Assembly: GCA_902796295.1 (NCBI GenBank)
Contig: CADBOL010000208.1
Location: 1 to 7,848 of the forward strand
Direction: 5' to 3'
Source: Oscillospiraceae bacterium
GTDB lineage: Bacteria; Bacillota; Clostridia; Oscillospirales; Acutalibacteraceae
Length of the DNA: 7,848 nucleotides
The notes under the pieces: model-generated
What the model was told of the DNA's origin: nothing
The model's database searches: none
Seen by the model: the letters and a program-made list of their open reading frames with translations, nothing else
Program-made: the position numbers and the translations under genes
In this document: piece after piece, positions 1 to 6,036 of the stretch
How the letters are laid out: every line of letters begins with the position of its first letter
Position numbering within the stretch: position 1 is the first letter of the stretch

Positions 1-200
1 ATTTTGAAGCGGAGAGAGCGCGCCTTCAGAAAGAGCTCGAAAAGACTCAGAAGGACCTCGACTTCGTAAACAACAAGCTTTCAAACGAGAAGTTTGTCTC
101 AAAGGCTCCGGCCGATGTAGTTCAGGCTCAGAGAGAGGCCGCGGCAAAATACAGCGAAAAGATTGAGATGCTCAAAGAGAGCATTGCCAAGCTCGGCTGA
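1..200 (+). CDS. valS: Valyl-tRNA synthetase, C-terminal end (partial)
   Basis: This is the last 65 codons of a gene that begins outside the window; codons are in register from base 3 and the stop is TGA at 198-200. The product is rich in Glu, Lys, Ala and Leu and contains the block FVNNKLSNEKFV followed by KAPADVVQAQRE, which I recognise as the C-terminal coiled-coil arm of valyl-tRNA synthetase. In that family the arm contacts the outer corner of tRNA(Val), while the catalytic and editing domains, not visible here, charge the tRNA with valine in the cytoplasm. The next gene is folC, a gene order common in Firmicutes, which supports the call. No terminator hairpin lies in the 29-bp gap to folC, so the two are probably co-transcribed. 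Confidence 0.93.
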   Translation, partial: FEAERARLQKELEKTQKDLDFVNNKLSNEKFVSKAPADVVQAQREAAAKYSEKIEMLKESIAKLG

Positions 201-229
201 TTATTTATTCTTTCTTTTCGGGAGATAAT

Positions 230-1516
230 ATGAATTGCACTCAGGCGATACAATATGTTCATTCCCTCGAGAGATTCGGCATTAAGCCGGGTCTTGAGAG
301 GGTTTCTCTCTTATGTGAGAAACTCGGTAATCCGCAGGATAAGCTTAAAATCATACACGTCGCGGGCACCAACGGCAAAGGGTCGGTCTGCACCGTCTGC
401 TCGAGGATTCTGACGGAATCGGGGTTCAGGACAGGGCTTTATACCTCTCCTTACGTGATAGATTTCAGAGAGAGGATTCAGATTGACGGGGAAATGATAG
501 CTCCCGCCGATCTTGCCCGGTGTGTTGATAAGGCAAAGAGAGCCAGCGAAGAGAATAATATAACCGTAACGGAGTTTGAATTTATTACCGCTGCCGCTTT
601 TCTTTATTTTTCGGAAATGCACTGCGATTATGTCGTGCTCGAGGTAGGTCTCGGCGGAAGATTTGACGCCACAAACATTATTAAAAACCCTCTTGTTTCC
701 GTTATCACTTCCGTTTCTCTTGATCACACGGGAGTGCTCGGCGACACGGTTGCAAAGATAGCTTATGAAAAAGCGGGTATCATCAAGCCCGGCTGCCCGG
801 CGGTAACTTATCCGAAACAGAATCCGGAAGCGCTCGAAGTTATCGAAAGCGCCTGCCGCTCCGCCGGTAGCACGCTGACAGTCCCGCAGACGGATTCGGT
901 TGAGATTCTGAGCGAGTCTCTCAGGGGTACCGTATTCTCTTATCTCGGCAGCGAATATTCTCTGCCTCTTGCGGGTGAGCATATGGTTTACAACGCCGTC
1001 ACCGCGATTGAGGCGGTTAAAACAATCCTGCCCGGTGCCGGCGATGAGACGCTCCGCGCGGCGCTGAAGAAATCCGCGATGCCGGCGCGCCTTGAGTTCT
1101 TTGATCTGAAATGCTCCGTGATACTTGACGGCGGTCATAACGAGGAAGGCGCCGCGGCGCTGAGAAACTTTACCGGCAAGTGCGTGACGGGCGGTAAGAT
1201 AACGGCGGTATGCTCGATAATGTCGGATAAGGATTATGAGAAATACCTTGATACTGTCCTGCCTCTCGCTGACAGAGTGATAGCAACACAGGCGGATGTG
1301 CCCAGGGCGCTCGATGCTCACGCTCTTGCGGAATGCGCGGAAAAAATCTGCAATGATGTATCGGAAATACCCGACGCTGTATCCGCTGTGAAATACGCCC
1401 TTGATACTGCGGATGATGATGAAACCGTGCTCGTGTGCGGCTCATTCTATTTTGCCGGTGAGGTAAGGGGATATCTTATTGAAAGAAGCAAAAAGGAGGG
1501 GAAATCCCTTGATTAA
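230..1516 (+). CDS. folC: Bifunctional folylpolyglutamate synthase / dihydrofolate synthase
   Basis: FolC is a cytoplasmic Mur-ligase-family enzyme that ligates L-glutamate to dihydropteroate and to reduced folates, using ATP. The 428-residue length is normal. Visible motifs are the ATP-binding loop GTNGKGS (46-52), FEFIT (116-120), LEVGLGGRFDATN (137-149), SLDHTG (163-168) and YEKAGIIKPG (179-188). Lys181 is the expected carbamylated, metal-associated lysine. The C-terminal domain carries DGGHNEEG (300-307), where many homologues have DGAHNP, so the usual proline is replaced by Glu305. The start is ATG 230, preceded by GGGAG at 220-224. The gene follows valS by 29 bp, and its last 8 bases overlap the start of the downstream aldolase gene. 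Whether it makes both activities or only the polyglutamylation step cannot be told from sequence alone. Confidence 0.95.
   Translation: MNCTQAIQYVHSLERFGIKPGLERVSLLCEKLGNPQDKLKIIHVAGTNGKGSVCTVCSRILTESGFRTGLYTSPYVIDFRERIQIDGEMIAPADLARCVDKAKRASEENNITVTEFEFITAAAFLYFSEMHCDYVVLEVGLGGRFDATNIIKNPLVSVITSVSLDHTGVLGDTVAKIAYEKAGIIKPGCPAVTYPKQNPEALEVIESACRSAGSTLTVPQTDSVEILSESLRGTVFSYLGSEYSLPLAGEHMVYNAVTAIEAVKTILPGAGDETLRAALKKSAMPARLEFFDLKCSVILDGGHNEEGAAALRNFTGKCVTGGKITAVCSIMSDKDYEKYLDTVLPLADRVIATQADVPRALDAHALAECAEKICNDVSEIPDAVSAVKYALDTADDDETVLVCGSFYFAGEVRGYLIERSKKEGKSLD
1494..1499 (+). promoter_or_regulatory. Ribosome binding site inside folC that sets the aldolase start
   Basis: A perfect AGGAGG lies in the last codons of folC, 9 bases before the TTG at 1509. 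An upstream in-frame TTG at 1479 has no comparable site and would add ten Lys/Arg-rich residues that are not part of the aldolase fold. I therefore place the start at TTG 1509. Ribosomes finishing folC at 1516 would be positioned to reinitiate there. Confidence 0.85.
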
Positions 1517-2429
1517 AGATATTAACAACGGCGTTTATCCGACCATGCTCACTCCCTTTACGGATGATAATAAAGTCGATTATAACGGAGTTTTGCAGCT
1601 GCTTGATTTCTACAAGACCAACGGAGTCAGCGGAATATTCGCAATCTGCCAGTCGAGCGAAATCTTTTATCTCTCGTTTGAGGAGAGGCTTGAGCTTCTC
1701 AAATTCATAATGAAAAACAAGCCCGACGGTATCAGCATAGTCGCCTCGGGTCACGTTGCCGATGATATCGACACTCAGATAAAAGAGGCGCAGGCTTTTA
1801 CAGCCACGGGCATTGACGCCTATGTTTTCATAGCCAACAGATTCGCCGGTGAAAACGAGGGCGAAGATGTCTTCATGAGAAACTATGAGAAGGCGGTCGC
1901 CGCTCTTCCGGATACGGGATTCGGCATCTATGAGTGCCCTTATCCCTACAAGAGGCTTATGACTCCTTCTCTGATTAAGAAATGCTGTGAAACAAGCCCG
2001 CTTAAATTCATCAAAGATACTTGCGGCAATATTTCGCAGATACGCGCAAAGCTCGAGGCGGCAAAGGGAACGGAGCTCAAGATATTCAACGCAAACGGCG
2101 CGACACTGCTCGAATCCCTTGAAGCCGGATGCGCCGGATACTCGGGAGTCATGGCAAATTTTCATCCCGATCTCTATGCCTGGCTCTGTGACAACTACAA
2201 AAAGGAGCCGGAAAAGGCAAAGCAGATGGCGGATTTCCTCTCGTTTGCCTCTACCGTCGAATCCCGCCAGTATCCCGTTAACGCGAAATACCGCCTTTCG
2301 CTTCTCGGCCTCGATATAGGCACAAAATCGAGAGTGCGCGATGACAGCGAATTTGTTGAGACTCACAAAAAAGAAATGGCGGCAATGATTGAAACCGAAA
2401 ATCTGATAAGAAAAATTATCATTCAGTAA
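1509..2429 (+). CDS. DHDPS / N-acetylneuraminate lyase superfamily aldolase, substrate unknown
   Basis: The product is a 306-residue (beta/alpha)8-barrel class I aldolase of the DapA/NanA superfamily, counted from TTG 1509. Family landmarks are GVYPTMLTPF (8-17), LSFEER (55-60), the catalytic tyrosine in GIYECP (Tyr141) and the Schiff-base lysine in KFIKDTCGN (Lys169). The Tyr-Lys spacing of 28 equals that of E. coli DHDPS (Tyr133-Lys161). Two features argue against true DapA. The GTTGE loop is replaced by CQSSE (47-51). The position of DHDPS Arg138, which binds the substrate carboxylate, is Pro146, within PYPYKR. The enzyme probably cleaves or condenses a pyruvate-type keto acid, but the substrate is not predictable. 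It overlaps folC by 8 bp and lies 92 bp before an SDR gene with its own promoter. The pairing suggests a shared pathway, which is inference. Confidence 0.85.
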   Translation: MIKDINNGVYPTMLTPFTDDNKVDYNGVLQLLDFYKTNGVSGIFAICQSSEIFYLSFEERLELLKFIMKNKPDGISIVASGHVADDIDTQIKEAQAFTATGIDAYVFIANRFAGENEGEDVFMRNYEKAVAALPDTGFGIYECPYPYKRLMTPSLIKKCCETSPLKFIKDTCGNISQIRAKLEAAKGTELKIFNANGATLLESLEAGCAGYSGVMANFHPDLYAWLCDNYKKEPEKAKQMADFLSFASTVESRQYPVNAKYRLSLLGLDIGTKSRVRDDSEFVETHKKEMAAMIETENLIRKIIIQ

Positions 2430-2448
2430 CAAAATATACAAAATCATA

Positions 2449-2477
2449 TTGATTTAGTATCATTTTTATGTTATTAT
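2449..2477 (+). promoter_or_regulatory. Sigma-A-type promoter for the SDR gene
   Basis: TTGATT (2449-2454) and TATTAT (2472-2477) are separated by exactly 17 bp inside an AT-rich 92-bp gap. Transcription would start near 2484, giving a leader of about 38 bases that contains the strong GGAGGG ribosome binding site at 2509-2514, 7 bases before the ATG. No hairpin terminator lies in the gap, so read-through from the aldolase gene is also possible. Confidence 0.65.
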
Positions 2478-2521
2478 TATCAATGGTTCAAAACTAATTA
2501 TTTTATCTGGAGGGTTATTCA

Positions 2522-4069
2522 ATGGCACAGAAAAAAACAGTATTTCTTACCGGCGCTTCCGGCAACATGGGTTATCAGAGCTTCCTTGAGTTCATAAAGC
2601 ACAAGGATCAGTTCAATATCAACGTTCTTCTCCGCGACAGCGAAAAGAACAGGAAAAAGTTTGCCGGATATCTCAATGATCCTTCCGTCAAGATTGTATG
2701 GGGCGATCTTAAAAACTTTGAAGACGTCAAGAGAGGCGTTGACGGAGCGGATTATGTTCTTCACGTGGGCGGCATGGTTTCTCCCGCCGCGGACTACTAT
2801 CCCACAAAGACAGTCGTCACCAACACCACGGCGGCGCGCAATGTTGTTGACGCCGTCAAGGCTCAGCCCAATCCCGACGCCGTAAAGGTAGTCTATATCG
2901 GCACTGTTGCCGAGACAGGCGACAGAAACGCTCCCATTCACTGGGCACGCTGCGGCGACCCCATCAAAATCAGCATTTACGATCACTATGCCTGCTCAAA
3001 GGTTATAGCAGAGGAAATCTTTGCCGAGAGCGGACTCAAATACTGGGTATCCTGCCGTCAGTCGGGCATACTCTACGCCGATATTCTCAAGAATATGGAT
3101 CCCATCATGTTCCATGTGCCCATCAACGGCGTGCTCGAGTGGGCGACTGTTGAGGATTCCGCCCGCCTTATGGTAAACGTCTGCGGCGACGATATACCCG
3201 AGGAATTCTGGAGAAGATTCTACAACATCGGTTCCGGTGAGGAATACAGACTCACAAACTTCGAGTTTGAGCAGCTCCTGCTTGACACAATCGGTATCGG
3301 CTCACCCAAAAAGATGTTCCAGCCCAACTGGTTCATTACCCGCAACTTCCACGGCCAGTGGTACTATGACGGCGACGAGCTTGAGAAATACTGCCACTTC
3401 AGAGCAAACATCCCCGTTAAGCAGTATTTCAAATCCCTTATGGATCACGTGGAGCCTTATTTCAAACTTGCTTTCCTCGGAAAGCCCTTCGCTCCGCTGA
3501 TTAAGAGCACATTTATGAAATCTCTCGCCAATAAGGAAATCTACGGCACACAGTGGTGGATAAAGAATAACATTCCCGAGAGAATTTCCGCATATTACGG
3601 CACAATCGAGGAGTATAAAGCGCTTCCCGAGAGCTGGGATGATTTCAAGATTGTCATTCCCTCAAAGAAGACCACGGCTTCCGATGTCGTTGTTCTCGAC
3701 CACGGCTATGATGAGAGCAAAAAGGTTGAAGATCTCACAATAGAAGACTTCAAGAAGGCAGCGGCTTTCAGAGGCGGCGAATGCCTTGCGACCGAGGCGG
3801 ATTATGTTGACTTCTATACGCCCATCAAGTGGAAGAGCGCAAGAGGAAACGAATTCATGATGAGCCCCAACCTTGTCCTCAGAGGCGGCCACTGGTGCCC
3901 GCAGGAATTCCCGACCGACTGTGAAGGCAAGAAGTTCTACTGGGATTATGACTATGAGGCATCAATCAACCCCTTCTTTGCCCAGGTATGGTATCCTCTT
4001 CACGACAAGAGCGAAAACAATGTCTATACCGAAGCAATCTTCAAGGGCTTTGAGGGCTTCAAAGACTGA
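2522..4069 (+). CDS. Extended SDR, NAD(P)-dependent epimerase/dehydratase type, with degenerate zinc-ribbon-like C-terminal domain
   Basis: The 515-residue product starts at ATG 2522. The N-terminal two-thirds is a Rossmann-fold extended SDR. It has the dinucleotide loop TGASGNMG (10-17), the strand motif DYVLHVGGMV, the NTTAARNVVDAV helix, a probable catalytic Thr128 in YIGTVAETG and the YACSK active site (Tyr156, Lys160). Such enzymes oxidise, reduce, epimerise or dehydrate nucleotide sugars and other alcohol substrates in the cytoplasm. Typical members are about 300-350 residues long, so roughly 150 C-terminal residues are extra. Residues about 417-463 (RGGECL, IKWKSARGNEF, NLVLRGGHWCP) resemble a small zinc-ribbon repeat in which most metal ligands are lost. 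A conserved-looking tail with NPFFAQVWYPLHDK follows. No signal peptide or membrane segment is visible. A good promoter, strong ribosome binding site and CCC-biased proline codons suggest high expression. The substrate is unknown. Confidence 0.85.
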   Translation: MAQKKTVFLTGASGNMGYQSFLEFIKHKDQFNINVLLRDSEKNRKKFAGYLNDPSVKIVWGDLKNFEDVKRGVDGADYVLHVGGMVSPAADYYPTKTVVTNTTAARNVVDAVKAQPNPDAVKVVYIGTVAETGDRNAPIHWARCGDPIKISIYDHYACSKVIAEEIFAESGLKYWVSCRQSGILYADILKNMDPIMFHVPINGVLEWATVEDSARLMVNVCGDDIPEEFWRRFYNIGSGEEYRLTNFEFEQLLLDTIGIGSPKKMFQPNWFITRNFHGQWYYDGDELEKYCHFRANIPVKQYFKSLMDHVEPYFKLAFLGKPFAPLIKSTFMKSLANKEIYGTQWWIKNNIPERISAYYGTIEEYKALPESWDDFKIVIPSKKTTASDVVVLDHGYDESKKVEDLTIEDFKKAAAFRGGECLATEADYVDFYTPIKWKSARGNEFMMSPNLVLRGGHWCPQEFPTDCEGKKFYWDYDYEASINPFFAQVWYPLHDKSENNVYTEAIFKGFEGFKD

Positions 4070-4097
4070 TAAACCGAATATAATATTTGAATTGAAA

Positions 4098-4134
4098 GGG
4101 CTGTCGTATTTGGTGCTTGCCATTGCGACAGCCC
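4098..4134 (+). repeat. Hairpin at the left end of the 250-bp element
   Basis: GGGCTGTCG (4098-4106) is perfectly complementary to CGACAGCCC (4126-4134). The stem extends to 11 pairs with one G-U (4098-4108 with 4124-4134). After a small bulge, TGG 4111-4113 can also pair with CCA 4120-4122. No T-tract follows on the + strand (the next bases are GGGGCTTA), so it is not a normal intrinsic terminator, although it lies 28 bp after the SDR stop codon and might protect the mRNA 3' end. Confidence 0.75.
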
Positions 4135-4158
4135 GGGGCTTAGCAGTTAAGATGAAAA

Positions 4159-4214
4159 CGGCGGATTTTCGAACGAAGATAGTATACAGATACAGCGAGT
4201 GAGAAAAGCCGCCG
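4159..4214 (+). repeat. Internal inverted repeat of the 250-bp element
   Basis: CGGCGGATTTTC (4159-4170) and GAAAAGCCGCCG (4203-4214) are inverse complements with a single mismatch (A4165 opposite G4208). They enclose a 32-base loop that contains the palindrome GTATAC (4182-4187). The repeat is nested inside the terminal repeats and directly precedes the AAACAGACA arm at 4216-4224. Confidence 0.7.
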
Positions 4215-4360
4215 AAAACAGACAATATAATTAACTATTCCTTATTTTTCTTTAAAAAGAAACACCCATTAATCAAATCTACAAGGTAAAAACAGCGAAG
4301 GGATTATAAACTCTGTCTGTTTGTTTTTCGCTTAAATGCGACAGCCCATATGAAAGAATT

Positions 4361-6013
4361 ATGAAAAAATCACATCCTTTAAGACTTATAGTATTTCTGC
4401 TTCTTCTGACCGCCGCCGGTATCGCTGTATTTACAAAAGGATTCCTTTTCAGAGATAAGAAAAGCGAAGACAGACCTCTGAAAATAGCTTCGGAAAATAT
4501 CACCGGCAATTTCAATCCCTTTTTTGCGGATTCTCCGGGCGACCTGTGCGTTAATAACCAGACGTTCATGAGGATTCAGAGAAGAGGCAGTGACAACAAG
4601 CTGACGAATTCCGCCGGCAGTATATCCTATGAGTATTCCGGCGAAAAGGTGAAATACACGGTAACCATAAAAAAAGGCCTGCGTTTTTCCGACGGCAGCA
4701 ATGTCACCATTGACGATGTAATATTCTTCTATTATCTCTGCGCCGACGCCACATATGACGGGGTATTCAAAGACTTTTATCTCAATGATATCCAGGGCCT
4801 CAAAGAATACTACTATGATGACAGGGATTACAAGGAGGCTCTCAAGGAGATTAAAAGCTCCTCCGATGAGAAAAAATACATAGAAAAGAATTACGGCGAC
4901 GGTATTTCCGTAAAAGAAATAAGCGGTATCAAGAGGGTGGATGACTACACCTGTACCGTTACTTATAATTCCCGCAATATCAATTCCGTTTCGGCTCTCA
5001 ACGCTTTCATAGTATCAAAGGAGTTTTATTCCGCGAACTATGTCAAGGGGGCGGCGGATACAATCAAGGATTTCACGACCCTCTCGCTCGGATGCGGGCC
5101 GTATATGATAACGGATTTTGATAAGGGAACAAATATGACCTCCCTTAAGAAAAACAAGTATTTCAGTGAATACGATACGGATTTTTCATCTCTTGAGATT
5201 ATAGACTGTGTCAAGACGAAAACCGACCCGGTCAAAGCGGTTTCATCCGGAAAGGCGGATGTCGCGGCGGTTATCGCGGATAATGAAATAATGGGCACAG
5301 TCACGTCAAAGAATCTGAAATACACCGTAAGCGACAATGACAGCTACATATCGCTTTTTGTCAATACGGCAAGGATTCCCGATGAGATAGTGCGCAGGCA
5401 GATTATGAAGGCATGCACCGTTTATGATGCCCTTGACGAGCGCTTCGGATCTTTTTACACAAAGGTTTATCTGCCGCTGAGCGTCAGGTTTTCCGAGTAT
5501 CCGGGAGCCAATGAGCCCTATTTTGAAGGCGATCCCGTAAAATCAATCTATGAAGATACCGTCGGCAAACTTAATCTTTACTGTGTCGGAGCCGAGGATT
5601 CCCCGGAAAAAACGGCGGCGGACGATATGGCCCGCAGGCTCAATGAATCGGGAATCAATACGGCCGTCACTCTCTGTGACTATGCCGGGCTAAAAAAGGC
5701 TGTCAAAGCTGGCAAAGCCGACTTGTGGGTAATGAGCGTTAAAGACGGCGCGACCTGCGACAAATATGATTACTGCCACACCGGAGGCAGAATGAATCTT
5801 ACCGGTCTCTCGGATGAGGCAATCGACAATCTCTGCGAGCGCCTTCGCGCTTCAACCGGATTCACCGATAAAAAAGCCGTCGTCTCTCAGCTCCTTCAGG
5901 CGGTTATGGAACAGAGCGTTGAGCTCCCCGTGTGCCAGCTTGAGAAGGTCACCGTTTATAACGGAGATATACTGACGGATGATATTGTTAACAGTTTATA
6001 CTTGAATTATTAA
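4361..6013 (+). CDS. Family-5 extracellular solute-binding protein, membrane-anchored, orphan
   Basis: The 550-residue product matches the periplasmic-binding fold of ABC-importer proteins for peptides, nickel and similar ligands (SBP_bac_5). Signature segments are KKGLRFSDGSNVTIDDV (104-120), GCGPYMITDF (244-253) and the region SLFVNTARIPDEIVRRQIMKA, equivalent to the conserved NT...VRqAl block. The N-terminus (MKKSHPLRL plus hydrophobic residues 9-24) is a signal peptide or anchor, but no cysteine lies near it. This is therefore not the usual Gram-positive lipoprotein and may stay attached by an uncleaved helix. No permease or ATPase genes adjoin it, so it may work with a transporter elsewhere or have a sensing or envelope role. 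The ribosome binding site is weak (GAAAG, 4352-4356). A 250-bp repeat element ends 13 bp before the ATG, and I find no convincing promoter in that gap. The ligand is not predictable. Confidence 0.82.
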   Translation: MKKSHPLRLIVFLLLLTAAGIAVFTKGFLFRDKKSEDRPLKIASENITGNFNPFFADSPGDLCVNNQTFMRIQRRGSDNKLTNSAGSISYEYSGEKVKYTVTIKKGLRFSDGSNVTIDDVIFFYYLCADATYDGVFKDFYLNDIQGLKEYYYDDRDYKEALKEIKSSSDEKKYIEKNYGDGISVKEISGIKRVDDYTCTVTYNSRNINSVSALNAFIVSKEFYSANYVKGAADTIKDFTTLSLGCGPYMITDFDKGTNMTSLKKNKYFSEYDTDFSSLEIIDCVKTKTDPVKAVSSGKADVAAVIADNEIMGTVTSKNLKYTVSDNDSYISLFVNTARIPDEIVRRQIMKACTVYDALDERFGSFYTKVYLPLSVRFSEYPGANEPYFEGDPVKSIYEDTVGKLNLYCVGAEDSPEKTAADDMARRLNESGINTAVTLCDYAGLKKAVKAGKADLWVMSVKDGATCDKYDYCHTGGRMNLTGLSDEAIDNLCERLRASTGFTDKKAVVSQLLQAVMEQSVELPVCQLEKVTVYNGDILTDDIVNSLYLNY

Positions 6014-6030
6014 TTTCATTATGGTATAAA
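6002..6030 (+). promoter_or_regulatory. Extended -10 promoter abutting the mltG start
   Basis: TTGAAT (6002-6007), in the last codons of the preceding gene, and TATAAA (6025-6030) are 17 bp apart. An extended -10 TG lies at 6022-6023. The start point predicted about 7 bases past the -10 falls at 6037, the A of the mltG ATG. The 6031-6036 stretch (AACAAT) has no Shine-Dalgarno sequence. Confidence 0.55.
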
Positions 6031-6036
6031 AACAAT

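Larger units (their letters stand above)
4098..4347. mobile_element. MITE-like 250-bp element with terminal inverted repeats
   Basis: The left end is GGGCTGTCGTATTT (4098-4111). The right end (4334-4347) is its inverse complement with one mismatch, so 13 of 14 bases match. The flanking 8-mers AATTGAAA (4090-4097) and ATATGAAA (4348-4355) agree at 6 of 8 positions and could be an eroded target duplication. Inside are a third copy of the end sequence (4124-4134), an inverted repeat at 4159-4170/4203-4214, and another, AAACAGACA (4216-4224) with TGTCTGTTT (4314-4322). There is no believable coding sequence, so this would be a non-autonomous element or a structured intergenic repeat. It fills almost all of the 291-bp gap between the SDR and solute-binding-protein genes and ends 13 bp before the latter's ATG. 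Only one copy is in the window, so mobility is inferred. Confidence 0.5.

Noticed and set aside
311..1321. Long antisense reading frame opposite folC (336 codons)
   Set aside because: The encoded protein has no recognisable motif and lies wholly opposite a clear folC gene. Long antisense frames are expected from codon bias.
1479..1508. Upstream TTG start adding ten residues to the aldolase
   Set aside because: There is no ribosome binding site before it, whereas AGGAGG stands 9 bases before TTG 1509. The extra residues are simply the translated ribosome binding site region.
1509..2429. Calling the aldolase dapA (dihydrodipicolinate synthase)
   Set aside because: The substrate-carboxylate arginine and the GTTGE loop of true DapA are replaced, so only the superfamily is supported.
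1476..2447. Long antisense reading frame opposite the aldolase gene (323 codons)
   Set aside because: It mirrors the aldolase gene almost exactly, and its product shows no family features and no credible translation signal. It is a shadow of the + strand gene.
4098..4134. Hairpin as the Rho-independent terminator of the SDR gene
   Set aside because: The stem is followed by GGGGCTTA and not a T-tract, and its end sequence recurs at 4337-4347, which fits an element end better.
3962..4225. Minus-strand frame of 87 codons starting in the 250-bp element
   Set aside because: It is made from the internal inverted repeat and the complement of the SDR 3' end. There is no ribosome binding site and no known domain. 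If similar short proteins occur in databases, they would probably be translated repeats.
4226..4231. TATAAT as a -10 box for the solute-binding-protein gene
   Set aside because: The matching -35 position (4203-4208, GAAAAG) has no resemblance to TTGACA. The TATAAA at 4305-4310 has the same problem (CAAGGT at 4282-4287).
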